From positions 310,001 to 374,000 of the forward strand of contig NZ_JACHIG010000004.1 in NCBI RefSeq assembly GCF_014203095.1: a stretch of DNA of 64,000 nucleotides. Reading direction: 5' to 3'. Of this stretch, positions 45,097-53,476 are shown in pieces. The notes below the pieces were generated by a model that searched no databases, had not been told where the DNA came from, and worked only from the letters and a program-made list of their open reading frames with translations. Origin of the DNA: Prosthecobacter vanneervenii. GTDB taxonomy: Bacteria > Verrucomicrobiota > Verrucomicrobiia > Verrucomicrobiales > Verrucomicrobiaceae. Within the stretch, counting starts at the first letter, position 1, and every line of letters starts with the position of its first letter. A program made the position numbers and the translations under genes.

Positions 45097-45878
45097 AGGG
45101 CTTCTTCTTTTTTGGGTTCGTCGAGGATTTCGCCGTCGCGGGCGATTTTGATGAAGACATCCTCCAGGTTGTTGCTGCTGGACCTGGACATGATTTCGGT
45201 GGGGGTGCCTTCGCAGACGATCTTTCCTTTGTGGAGGAAGATGACGCGGTCACAGACCTCCTCGATGTCGCGCATGTTGTGGGAGGTGTAGAGGATGGCG
45301 ATGTGGCGCTCGCGCTGGACCTTGCGGATGACTTTGCGGACCTTGTCGGCGATGTCGGGGTCGAGGCTGGCGGTGGGCTCGTCGAGCATCAGAAGCTCGG
45401 GGTCGTTGAGGAAGGCTTTGACGAGATTGACGCGGGTGGATTCGCCGGCGGAGAGCTGGCCGGTGACGCGTTTGCCGAGGTGGGAGATTTCGAGGAGCTC
45501 CATGAGCTCTGCGATTTTCTTCTTCGGGTTGGGCACGCCGTAGATGCGGGCAAAGACGCTGAGGTTTTGCCAGACAAGGAGGTTGCCGGGGAGGGCGGTG
45601 TAGGCGGAGGAGAAATTGGAACGCTGGAGGATCTGAATGCGGTGAGACTGCAGGGGCAGGCCGAAGGCATTGAGCTCGCCAGAGGTCGGCAGGGTGAGGC
45701 CGAGCAGGCAGTTCATGGCCGTGGTCTTGCCAGCGCCGTTGGCACCGAGGAGACCGAGGACCTCGCCGCGATGGAGCTGGAAGCTGAAGCGGTCGAGCGC
45801 CTTGACGCCGTCGAACTCACGGGTGAGTTCGCGGGCTTCGAGGATGACTTCGCGGGAGTCGGTGGCTGGGGCGGACAT
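45093..45878 (-). CDS. ABC-transporter ATP-binding protein
   Basis: A 261-residue ATPase with Walker A GANGAGKTT, Q-loop region (ILQRSNFSSAYT), signature LSAGEST, Walker B LLMLDEPTASLDP and switch TSHNMRDIEE. The ATPase and the following permease make a two-gene ABC-2 exporter. A 30-base repeat, also found before coaB, ends 27 bases upstream of the start codon. Confidence 0.93.
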   Translation of the reverse strand: MSAPATDSREVILEARELTREFDGVKALDRFSFQLHRGEVLGLLGANGAGKTTAMNCLLGLTLPTSGELNAFGLPLQSHRIQILQRSNFSSAYTALPGNLLVWQNLSVFARIYGVPNPKKKIAELMELLEISHLGKRVTGQLSAGESTRVNLVKAFLNDPELLMLDEPTASLDPDIADKVRKVIRKVQRERHIAILYTSHNMRDIEEVCDRVIFLHKGKIVCEGTPTEIMSRSSSNNLEDVFIKIARDGEILDEPKKEEAL

Positions 45879-45904
45879 GCGCGGTTGGGGAAAGACGGAA
45901 TGAT

Positions 45905-45934
45905 TTACACCGCAGAGATTGGAAAAACGCAGAG
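45905..45934. repeat. 30-bp repeat before the ABC ATPase gene (possible terminator of suhB-like gene)
   Basis: A 30-base sequence containing ACACCGCAGAGATTGGAAAA is identical to 47434-47463. On the minus strand CGCAGAGA (from 45962) and TCTCTGCG (45935-45928) can pair and are followed by TTTTT, so in this copy it may also terminate the preceding phosphatase gene. Confidence 0.7.
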
Positions 45935-45995
45935 ATCTGAGTTTTGAGTATTTTTCTCTGCGGTTTTTTCCACTGCGGTATGGCTCAGTGGGTTC

Positions 45996-46754
45996 TTAAA
46001 GGTACTTCTCAATGGGGAGCTTGCCGTTGGAGGCGCAGATGAACATGGTGCCGGGCTTGGTGGTGCTGGGCTTGAGCATGACTTTGCCGCCGCCCATTTC
46101 GACCATGAGCTGTCCGGCAGCGATGTCCCAGAGGCTGATCTGTTCTTCGACGTAGGCATCGAGGCGGCCGGTGGCGATGTAGGCCATGGCGAGGGCGGCG
46201 CTGCCGAGCATGCGGGTTTTGCGGACTTCGTAGGCGATGCGCTTGTAGCGCTCGAAGCCGAGATCGAGGGCCTCCTTGCTCTTGGAGAAGCCGACGGTGA
46301 CGACGGCTTCGGCCATCTGGGCGCGGGGGCTGACTGCGATGGTTTTGCCATTGAGCTGAGGCTTTTCTCCGCGCACGACGGTCCAGGTTTCTTTCTGGGT
46401 GGGGTCGAAGATGACGCCGATGAGGAGCTCTTTGGATTCGCGTTTGCGGGCGGCGATGGAGACGCAGAAGTGGGGGATGCCGAAGAAGTAGTTCACGGTG
46501 CCGTCGATGGGATCGACGATCCACTCGACATCGCCGTTGCCGCCGGTTTCGCCGCCTTCCTCGCCGAGGATGGCGTGGTCGGGGAAGCGGGCGAGAATCA
46601 TGTCGGTGATGAGCTGCTGGGAGCGGACATCGAGCTCGAGCTTGATATCGTGGCGCTGCATTTCGTTGACGGTGAGTTCGGAGCCGAAGTTTTCCAGGAT
46701 GAGTTTGCCGGCGGCGTGTGCGGCTTCGGTGGCGGTGGCGAGGAGTTCTTTCAC
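45996..46754 (-). CDS. Inositol-monophosphatase family protein
   Basis: A 252-residue Mg-dependent sugar/inositol phosphatase (SuhB/IMPase-like). The metal-binding motifs are ILGEEGG, WIVDPIDGTVNY (Asp-Pro-x-Asp-Gly-Thr) and WDIAAGQLMVEMGG. The likely reaction is hydrolysis of inositol 1-phosphate or a related phosphomonoester; in many bacteria the homologue also influences rRNA transcription. It lies 25 bases downstream of coaB on the same strand and could be co-transcribed with it. Start and length fit the family. Confidence 0.93.
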   Translation of the reverse strand: MKELLATATEAAHAAGKLILENFGSELTVNEMQRHDIKLELDVRSQQLITDMILARFPDHAILGEEGGETGGNGDVEWIVDPIDGTVNYFFGIPHFCVSIAARKRESKELLIGVIFDPTQKETWTVVRGEKPQLNGKTIAVSPRAQMAEAVVTVGFSKSKEALDLGFERYKRIAYEVRKTRMLGSAALAMAYIATGRLDAYVEEQISLWDIAAGQLMVEMGGGKVMLKPSTTKPGTMFICASNGKLPIEKYL

Positions 46755-46779
46755 TGGGCTAGTTGCTGGATGCTTGATG

Positions 46780-47412
46780 CTAGATTCTGGATGAAATGAT
46801 GTGGATCAATTCATGCGCGAGGGCGGTTTTTGACTGCCGGGGGAGGGCGGTCGTCTGGCCGTCAGGGAAGCAGAGGGTGACTGCGTTTTCTGTGCTGTCA
46901 AACCCGATACCTGATTGGGATACGTCGTTGGCGATGATGAGGTCGCAGCCTTTGCGCTGGAGCTTGTCCTGGGCGTGGGCGACGAGATTTTCAGTTTCAG
47001 CGGCGAAGCCGACGAGGAAGCCTTGGAAGCCGAACTGGGAGCGGACCGAGCCGAGGATGTCTTCGGTGCGTTCGAGCTGGAGAGTCAGGGTGTCGGCGGT
47101 CTTTTTGATTTTTTGCGAGGCGGTCTGGGCGGGGCGGTAGTCGGCGACGGCGGCGCTAAAGATGGCGGTGTGGCAGCCGAGGAGGTGGCTGCGGACGGCG
47201 TCGTACATTTCGCGGGCGGTTTCGATGCGGATGAGCTGGACGCCGGAAGGAGGGGGAATGGTGACGGGGCCGGAGATGAGGATGACCTCATGGCCAGTGG
47301 CGAGGGCGGCCTCGGCGAGGGCGTAGCCCATGCGGCCGGAGGAGCGGTTTGAGAGGAAGCGCACGGGGTCGATGGGCTCGCGGGTGGGGCCGGCGGTGAT
47401 GAGGAGGCGCAT
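46780..47412 (-). CDS. coaB: Phosphopantothenate-cysteine ligase (stand-alone CoaB)
   Basis: CoaB joins cysteine to 4'-phosphopantothenate in CoA synthesis. The 210-residue protein corresponds to the C-terminal half of the usual Dfp/CoaBC fusion: LLITAGPTREPIDPVRFLSNRSSGRMGYALA, SAAVADYRPA, KIKK and LVGFAAETEN, IIANDV. The CoaC decarboxylase half (flavin-binding, with its His and Cys motifs) is missing, and the ORF starts right at the CoaB domain, so CoaC must be encoded elsewhere. Confidence 0.93.
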   Translation of the reverse strand: MRLLITAGPTREPIDPVRFLSNRSSGRMGYALAEAALATGHEVILISGPVTIPPPSGVQLIRIETAREMYDAVRSHLLGCHTAIFSAAVADYRPAQTASQKIKKTADTLTLQLERTEDILGSVRSQFGFQGFLVGFAAETENLVAHAQDKLQRKGCDLIIANDVSQSGIGFDSTENAVTLCFPDGQTTALPRQSKTALAHELIHIISSRI

Positions 47413-47433
47413 GGGGAGAAGGGAGGGCTGATT

Positions 47434-47463
47434 TTACACCGCAGAGATTGGAAAAACGCAGAG
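47434..47463. repeat. 30-bp repeat before coaB
   Basis: Identical to 45905-45934, and in nearly the same position, 22 bases before a minus-strand start codon. The hairpin partner present near 45955 is not found here. Confidence 0.75.
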
Positions 47464-47642
47464 GTTTGATGGGAGATTCAGACCGGAATGGCTAAAGCCG
47501 TGACTGCAATACGTGCACTGGGATTGTCGAGAGGAGATGTGTGGGATGGATGTTTCTACCAAGCTGATGATGAGGTGTCTTGGGCCTCCAGACTCCGGGA
47601 GGAGGAGTAGGAGTAAGAGGAGGAGGAAGATTGAGAGGGCGG

Positions 47643-48332
47643 TTAGCCACCAGGCACTGTGAGCGGCTTGCCGTTGTCTTTGGGGCCGAGCTTGATGAAG
47701 TAAGGGACGGCGCGGCGGGCCCAGTCTTCGGCATCGGGGAAACCGCCTGCACTGGAGCCGAAGGTGCTGCGGAGCATGTCGGTGTCGATGATGCCTGGGT
47801 TCATGGGAATGACGGCGACCTTGCCGCCGGTGTCCTGGGCGGTGGCCATGGAGAGGCCTTCGATGGCGTACTTGGTGGCGCAGTAGGGGGCGACGTCGGA
47901 AGCGGTGCAGCGGCCCCAGCCGGAGGAGAAATTGACGATGACGCCGCTGCCGCGCTTGAGCATGGCGGGGAGGAGGTGGCGCATCATGGCGGCGGGGCCT
48001 TTGATGTTGATGTCGATGATGCGGCTGAAGTCCTCGGCGCTGGTTTCCCAGAGGGGGGCGTTGGGGTTGATGATGGCGGCGTTGTTGAGGACGAGGTCGG
48101 GTGCGCCGGAGTGCTTGAGGATGGCGGCGCAGAAGGCGGCGATGTCGGATTCGTGGGAGACATCGCAGGTCTGAAAGAGGTGGGGTGCGGGGAAGGTGCG
48201 TGCGAGGTCGGCGATTTGGGCGGCGTTGCGGCCGCAGCCGATGACGTTCCATCCGGCTTTGACGAAGAGGGGGACCATGGCGCGGCCGAGTCCGCGGGTG
48301 CAGCCGGTGATGACGACGGTTTTGGGGTTCAT
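47643..48332 (-). CDS. Short-chain dehydrogenase/reductase
   Basis: A 229-residue NAD(P)-dependent oxidoreductase. The Rossmann motif is VITGCTRGLG (residues 7-16), LNNAAI (82-87) is the NNAG equivalent, and the catalytic set is Ser136/137, Tyr150 and Lys154 (YCATK). Length is typical for a classical SDR. The substrate is unknown. It is 12 bases downstream of a small gene on the same strand. Confidence 0.92.
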   Translation of the reverse strand: MNPKTVVITGCTRGLGRAMVPLFVKAGWNVIGCGRNAAQIADLARTFPAPHLFQTCDVSHESDIAAFCAAILKHSGAPDLVLNNAAIINPNAPLWETSAEDFSRIIDINIKGPAAMMRHLLPAMLKRGSGVIVNFSSGWGRCTASDVAPYCATKYAIEGLSMATAQDTGGKVAVIPMNPGIIDTDMLRSTFGSSAGGFPDAEDWARRAVPYFIKLGPKDNGKPLTVPGG

Positions 48333-48344
48333 GCGAACCCACCG

Positions 48345-48563
48345 TTACTTCTCGTCGGCGGAAGGATCAAAGGGCTTGTTGAAGGGCGGGCCGCGTTCGC
48401 CGTCGTAGGTTTCGCGGAGGTATTCGTCGCCTTCGCTTTTTGCGCGACGGATGTTTTTCGGAGCAACGAGATTCCCAATCCGGCGGCGCTCGGCGCGGCC
48501 GGCCTGCCACTGCTCCCAGGTCCAGGTACGCTCTGGGCTGGATTTGAGTTTGGAGGGGGTCAT
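48345..48563 (-). CDS. Small conserved-looking hypothetical protein
   Basis: A 72-residue charged protein (MTPSKLKSSPERTWTWEQWQ..., ending FDPSADEK) with no recognised domain. WTWEQWQAGRAERRRIGNL suggests one helix followed by a disordered tail. It is kept because it starts after a short gap from the nucleotidyltransferase gene, ends 12 bases before the SDR start, and no other frame explains the interval. It could be non-coding. Confidence 0.5.
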   Translation of the reverse strand: MTPSKLKSSPERTWTWEQWQAGRAERRRIGNLVAPKNIRRAKSEGDEYLRETYDGERGPPFNKPFDPSADEK

Positions 48564-48577
48564 ACAGAGAGATTAGC

Positions 48578-49204
48578 TCAGGGCTTGGATTTTTCTAGTT
48601 CTGCTTCGACCTCTGCGCGCACGGCATTGAACTCAGCGGTGCAATTGAATTTTGAACAAGCAGCCACTCGTTCTGCTTCCTGCCAGTCGATAGGGATGCG
48701 CCCCGATACAACGGCCGACATCAGTTTTTTAGCACATCCGTCGTCTTTCTCGTCATAGCGATTGCAATATTTCCTGGCAGCGTAAACGCGCTCGACCAAT
48801 GCATCCTCCACAGGGATCAATCTCACTTCTCCGTGGGGTGTGTAGAAACGGGAAAATTCTTTGTCTGCACGATAGTCAATCTCTCCCAGCAGATCGATCC
48901 AAAGGCCTTCGACGGTCCAGCTCTTGTTGGCACCGTGACATTTAATGCCGGGGATCTGGCGCATGATTTCACCGCGCTCATCGATGCTGGGCTGCGGCCA
49001 GCCGGTCCAGCAGATGTCGGTGTCTCCGGACATGTAAGCACCATCAGTGTAGAATTCGATGGCGGAACCGCCGACGACCACGGGTTCGAAGCCACGCTCG
49101 CGGAAGAGTTCGGAGACGAGCCCGGCGAGGAGGAGGGACTTGGAGTTTAAGTCGGTCTCCTGTCGCACGAGGCTGAGTGCGTCGGCGATTTCGGCTGTGG
49201 TCAT
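48578..49204 (-). CDS. Nucleotidyltransferase-like protein
   Basis: A 208-residue protein with a minimal nucleotidyltransferase fold: VVVGGSAIEFYTDGAYMSGDTDI (residues 42-64) gives Gly45-Gly-Ser47 and the metal-binding Asp61/Asp63 pair. A third acidic residue may be in LWIDLLGEI. It resembles DUF6036/AbiEii-type proteins, some of which are toxins and others of unknown role. The helical C-terminal half is shared by that group. The gene starts 9 bases after the zinc-protein gene upstream, so the two may form an operon. Composition is less G+C-rich than neighbours. Confidence 0.7.
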   Translation of the reverse strand: MTTAEIADALSLVRQETDLNSKSLLLAGLVSELFRERGFEPVVVGGSAIEFYTDGAYMSGDTDICWTGWPQPSIDERGEIMRQIPGIKCHGANKSWTVEGLWIDLLGEIDYRADKEFSRFYTPHGEVRLIPVEDALVERVYAARKYCNRYDEKDDGCAKKLMSAVVSGRIPIDWQEAERVAACSKFNCTAEFNAVRAEVEAELEKSKP

Positions 49205-49212
49205 GGCTTCGG

Positions 49213-50157
49213 CTATTGTCGTTCTTTGAATCCCATCATGACTGCGATGTCGAAATCGTCAGGAGTCGGGATGTGTTTTGGGCGGCATATCAGGGGTTCC
49301 CACCAGTAGTTGACGTCGGCAGACATGGAGTGAAGCCACAGATCACGCACGCCGGGTATTGGGCGTTCGGGGGCAAAGCGAAGGCGGTTCTGAGTTCCCC
49401 AGGTCACCTTTAGGTTGGCAATTTCCCAGGCGATTGCTCCCACGGAGATGCGGTCATCGGAGAATTTCAACGTTGTGCCGCCAGCATTCACGATTCGGGA
49501 GGTTTGATCCAAACGCAAAAAGCGAACGGGTTTGCCATCGGTGCCATCAAAGGCCGTGATTTGGGATGCGCATTTTTTACGCCCCATATCGACGAGGCGT
49601 CCCAGGGTTGGACACTCAACGTAGCGGATGACTCTAACCGGATATTTTTTTGGCTTGGTCTCGGGCGCATTTGCTTGTGCTTCCTCCATCATTCCCATGC
49701 CCCACTTTTGGAATCTTTTTTCTCGGCGGCGGTCGGCAGCGATCTGTTTTTTTGACCATTGCGCCCGTTCGCATTTATCACTGCAACACCCTGGCATCGT
49801 GGCATCCGGGGAATGCAAGGAGCGGTCGCATTCAGGAAAGGTGCAACGCCAGAACTTGAGGATGCTTTTGCGGCCGTCCGCAATTTGCTTCATTTCATCA
49901 AGGGTAACCTTGAGATACAGGTCAGTGTCAAAATCATATCCTCCGCGGTACGTGAACTCGTAGCTGCCCGGGGTCTCAGAAGACTTTTTGCCGAAAACGC
50001 CATCGCCTTCGTATGGATAGGCACAGTGTTTAGGGGCCTGTGGTTTGCCTTTGAGAACCTTGGGAAGGATGCAGGCGAAAAACTTCCTCAGATAATCGGG
50101 CGCGTGAATGAGATATTCAGCCCGATGTTTGAGCAGCACCTTTTGATTCAGCTTCAT
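49213..50157 (-). CDS. Uncharacterised protein with a Cys-rich knuckle
   Basis: A 314-residue protein with no recognised family. Cys105-x4-Cys110 and Cys124-Cys125-x3-Cys129 (CCSDKC) followed by a basic helix (WSKKQIAADRRREKRFQKW) resemble an FCS/MYM-type zinc finger, which would bind nucleic acid. The C-terminal half is beta-rich with many Trp and Arg. ATG 50157 is chosen; the TTG eight codons upstream is less likely. It has lower G+C than the flanking prfC gene and precedes the nucleotidyltransferase gene by 8 bases. A two-gene acquired module is possible. Confidence 0.65.
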   Translation of the reverse strand: MKLNQKVLLKHRAEYLIHAPDYLRKFFACILPKVLKGKPQAPKHCAYPYEGDGVFGKKSSETPGSYEFTYRGGYDFDTDLYLKVTLDEMKQIADGRKSILKFWRCTFPECDRSLHSPDATMPGCCSDKCERAQWSKKQIAADRRREKRFQKWGMGMMEEAQANAPETKPKKYPVRVIRYVECPTLGRLVDMGRKKCASQITAFDGTDGKPVRFLRLDQTSRIVNAGGTTLKFSDDRISVGAIAWEIANLKVTWGTQNRLRFAPERPIPGVRDLWLHSMSADVNYWWEPLICRPKHIPTPDDFDIAVMMGFKERQ

Positions 50158-50210
50158 GACGCATGTACATGAAGTGAACAAGCAAGATCAAGTGACCTCT
50201 CTGTAAGAGA

Positions 50211-51821
50211 TCAAATTTTCGCCTTCTCCACTTCGTCCCATGGGATCTCGGAGAGTTCGGCGTTGGGGTTGCGGCGTTCGAAGTAGTTGATGGCCCACTG
50301 GTCGCTGAAGAAGACGACCCAGCGTTCTTCGCTGTCCTGGGCGGTGGCGACACCGCTGGGGATGTCGAAGTCTTCGATGGCGCCGCCGTCTTTGGTGCGG
50401 ACCCAGCGGAGGACGGTGTAGGGGGCGTTTTCGAGGCGGCTCTGGGCGTTGTATTCGCTCTCCAGGCGGAACTGCACGACTTCAAACTGGAGGGGGCCGA
50501 CGGCACCGAGGAGCGGCACGCGCTGTCCGGCGTGGGGCTGGATGAACTGCTGAACGACGCCTTCGCTGAGGAGCTGCTCGAGGCCGTCGCGGAAGCGCTT
50601 GTAGTGCGCGGTGCTGGGGTTGTGCAGGTAGGCGAAGACTTCGGGGGCGAAGCGGGGGATTTCGTCGAACTTGAGCTTGGGGTCGGTGGCGAGGGTGTCG
50701 CCGATGCCGAAGCCGTGATTGCCGACGATGCCGACGACGTCGCCCGCGTAGGCTTCATTTACGGTTTCGCGATCCTGGGCGAAGAGCTTTTGGGAGTTGG
50801 CGAGACGGACGAGTTTGCCGGTGCGGGTGTGGGTGACCTGCATGTCGCGCTCGAACTTGCCGCTGACGATGCGCACGAAGCTCATGCGGTCACGGTGGCG
50901 GGGGTCCATGTTGGCCTGGATCTTGAAGACGAAGCCGGAGAAGCCTTCGGCGGTGGGCTCGATGACGCGGCCATCGGCGGCCATGCGAGCTTCGGGCGGC
51001 GGGGCGAGTTCGAGGAAGCCGTCGAGGAGCATTTGCACACCGAAGTTGTTGCTGGCGCTGCCGAAGAAGACGGGGGTGAGCTCGCCGCGGTCGATCTTGG
51101 TGCGGTCGTAAGCGTGGCCTGCACCGTCGAGCATTTCGAGCTCCATCTTGGCCTGCTCCAGAGCTTCTGGGACGGTGTGCTGGGCGACGAAGTCGTCATC
51201 GAGGCCGCCGACTTTTTCGGGGGCGCGGTAGGCACCGTGCACGGTGCGCTCAAAGAGATGGACGTCCTTTTTGCGGCGATCATAGACGCCACGGAACTGC
51301 TGGCCGAGGCCGAGCGGCCAGTTGATGGCGCAGGCACCGATGCCGAGAACGGTTTCGAGTTCGTCGAGAAGGGTCAGGGGCTCGCGCGCGGGGCGGTCGA
51401 GCTTGTTCATGAAGGTGAAGATGGGGACGCCACGGCGGCGGCAGACTTCGAAGAGCTTGCGGGTCTGGGCCTCGATGCCTTTACCGGCATCGACGACCAT
51501 GATGGCGGCATCCACGGCGGTGAGGACGCGGTAGGTGTCTTCGGAGAAGTCCTTGTGACCGGGGGTGTCGAGCAGGTTTACGACGCTGTCCTTGTACTCG
51601 AACTGGAGGACGGTGGAGCTGACGGAGATGCCGCGCTGCTTTTCCAGCTCCATCCAGTCGGAGGTGGTGGCGCGCTGATTTTTGCGCGCAGTGACGGAGC
51701 CCGCGAGCGCGACCGCGCCGCCGTAGAGCAGGAGCTTTTCGGTGAGGGTCGTTTTACCGGCGTCCGGGTGCGAGATGATCGCGAAAGAGCGACGGCGGGC
51801 GATTTGGGCTTCGTGGGGCAT
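50211..51821 (-). CDS. prfC: Peptide chain release factor 3
   Basis: RF3 is the GTPase that removes RF1/RF2 from the ribosome after termination. The 536-residue protein has the G1 motif SHPDAGKTTLTEKLL, the RF3-specific GSVTARKNQRATTSDWMELEKQRGISVSS, DTPGHKDFSEDTYR (G3) and MNKLDRPA (G4), then the domain II and III blocks ending with VVFFSDQWAINYFERRNP. Length and order are standard. Confidence 0.97.
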   Translation of the reverse strand: MPHEAQIARRRSFAIISHPDAGKTTLTEKLLLYGGAVALAGSVTARKNQRATTSDWMELEKQRGISVSSTVLQFEYKDSVVNLLDTPGHKDFSEDTYRVLTAVDAAIMVVDAGKGIEAQTRKLFEVCRRRGVPIFTFMNKLDRPAREPLTLLDELETVLGIGACAINWPLGLGQQFRGVYDRRKKDVHLFERTVHGAYRAPEKVGGLDDDFVAQHTVPEALEQAKMELEMLDGAGHAYDRTKIDRGELTPVFFGSASNNFGVQMLLDGFLELAPPPEARMAADGRVIEPTAEGFSGFVFKIQANMDPRHRDRMSFVRIVSGKFERDMQVTHTRTGKLVRLANSQKLFAQDRETVNEAYAGDVVGIVGNHGFGIGDTLATDPKLKFDEIPRFAPEVFAYLHNPSTAHYKRFRDGLEQLLSEGVVQQFIQPHAGQRVPLLGAVGPLQFEVVQFRLESEYNAQSRLENAPYTVLRWVRTKDGGAIEDFDIPSGVATAQDSEERWVVFFSDQWAINYFERRNPNAELSEIPWDEVEKAKI

Positions 51822-51994
51822 GGGGCAGCAAGGGGGGAGTGTCCATGCCGCAAGGAGGGGTGGGTTTCAAATGACGAATGACGAAATCCGAATGACGAAT
51901 CCCGAAGGCTTGGCCGAAGATTCCGCAGATTATTACCGTTCCTGTCCGCCGCGTCGATGTTTCTTAGGCGGGCGGAGAACTGCATTTTTGCCCC
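51822..51994. other. Divergent gap between prfC and the secreted protein gene
   Basis: It contains AATGACGAATGACGAAATCC at 51870 and a second ATGACGAAT just after; a similar run stands at 30982-31024. No promoter was recognised. Confidence 0.45.
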
Positions 51995-53437
51995 ATGAAT
52001 TTCCACTCAATCATTCGCTGCCAGTCAGGGCTGCCTCGTGTCCTTTTTTCAATCCTGGGAGTGATGGTTTGGGGTGAGGGAGCAGCAGGTGCGGAAGATG
52101 CGGTGGCCATCGGGTCACGACGTGAGCTGTTTGTGGACCGCCTGCTGGTGGGAGAGCTGAAAAACACGGCGCTGAAGCTGCATGAGCCCCAGCTGATGCC
52201 GCCGGTGACACAGCCACGGCCGAATGGCCATTACGCCACGGTGCTGCGAGCGCCGGACAAGTTTCAATTTTACTACCGGGGTGACAAAGACCCCAAGGTG
52301 ACGTGGAAGAACCAAGGCATCGAAGCTTATCACGATGGTGAAGTGACTCTGTATGCCGAGAGTGCGGATGGCATTCACTGGACGCTGCCGAAGCTGGGCC
52401 TGCATGAGCATCCTGCCTTTCCTGAGGGCAACATCGTTCTGATGAACGAGTTCATGGTGAACCATAACTTCACGCCGTTTATCGACACCCGGCCTGGTGT
52501 GCCTGCCGCTGAGAAATACAAGGCGCTGGGTGGTCTGGCCTATCAGCCGCAGCAGCAGGCGGTGCGTGAGAAGCGTGGCCCCGGAGGCCTGAAAGCGTAT
52601 GTCTCACCCGATGGCATCCACTGGAAAAAGCTGCGCGACGAGCCTGTGATTCCGGAGGAATGGGGCAAGTACTTTGACTCGCAGAACTACGCCTTTTGGA
52701 GCGAGGCCGAGCAATGTTATGTCTGCTATTTCCGCCGCTTTATTGGTGGATTGCGTGGCATCGCCCGAACCACCTCGAAGGATTTTATTCACTGGACGCC
52801 GTATGTTGAAATGAAGGCCAATCTGCCGGGAGAGCATCTCTACACCGCGTGCACGCAGCCCTATTTCAGGGCACCCCACCTTTACCTGGCGCTGCCCACC
52901 CGTTTCATGGAGAAGCGGGGTGCGGCCACGGATGTTCTTTTTATGAGCACGCGGGGCGGGGAGGTGTATGACCGCCTTTTCACACAGAGCCTGATCCGCC
53001 CCGGACTGAGCAAGGAGGGCTGGGCCAACCGGGCGAACTACGCGGCGATCGGCATTCATCAGACGGGTGACACGGAGCTGTCCTTGTTTCTCACCAATGG
53101 CAGGCGTTATACCCTGCGGCTGGATGGGTTTGTCTCGGTGAATGCGCCGCTGGAAGGTGGCGAGTTCATCACCCGGCCGCTGACATTTGATGGCAACGAA
53201 CTGACGATCAACTACGCGACGAGCGCTGCAGGACAGATGCAGGTGGAGATTCAGGATGCGCAAGGCAGGCCGGTGCCTGGCTTCGCTTTGGAAGAGTGTG
53301 ATCCCATCTACGGAGACCACATCTCCCGCGTGGTGACGTGGAAGAAGGAGAGCGATGTGTCCAAGCTGAAGGGCACGGTGATCAAGCTGAGGTTTGTGAT
53401 GTCTGACGCCGACCTCTTTGCTTTGAAGTTTGAGTGA
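51995..53437 (+). CDS. Secreted glycosidase-like beta-propeller protein
   Basis: A 480-residue exported protein: N-terminal leader LPRVLFSILGVMVWGEGAAGA, then repeated blocks such as YYRGDKDP, ESADGIHWTLPKLGL, YVSPDGIHWKKL, YFRRFIGGLRGIARTTSKDFIHWTPY. The DGIHW-type strands are characteristic of the five-bladed propeller of GH32/GH43/GH130-like enzymes, and related proteins are abundant in Planctomycetota and Verrucomicrobiota. The catalytic acids cannot be assigned with confidence, so enzymatic activity is inferred. A beta-sandwich-like C-terminal part (GGEFITRPLTFDGNELTINY) fits the accessory domain of GH32-type proteins. Confidence 0.75.
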   Translation: MNFHSIIRCQSGLPRVLFSILGVMVWGEGAAGAEDAVAIGSRRELFVDRLLVGELKNTALKLHEPQLMPPVTQPRPNGHYATVLRAPDKFQFYYRGDKDPKVTWKNQGIEAYHDGEVTLYAESADGIHWTLPKLGLHEHPAFPEGNIVLMNEFMVNHNFTPFIDTRPGVPAAEKYKALGGLAYQPQQQAVREKRGPGGLKAYVSPDGIHWKKLRDEPVIPEEWGKYFDSQNYAFWSEAEQCYVCYFRRFIGGLRGIARTTSKDFIHWTPYVEMKANLPGEHLYTACTQPYFRAPHLYLALPTRFMEKRGAATDVLFMSTRGGEVYDRLFTQSLIRPGLSKEGWANRANYAAIGIHQTGDTELSLFLTNGRRYTLRLDGFVSVNAPLEGGEFITRPLTFDGNELTINYATSAAGQMQVEIQDAQGRPVPGFALEECDPIYGDHISRVVTWKKESDVSKLKGTVIKLRFVMSDADLFALKFE

Positions 53438-53476
53438 GCTCCGTCGAGTCGCAGGTGATGGAAGCGATGTGTTCGA

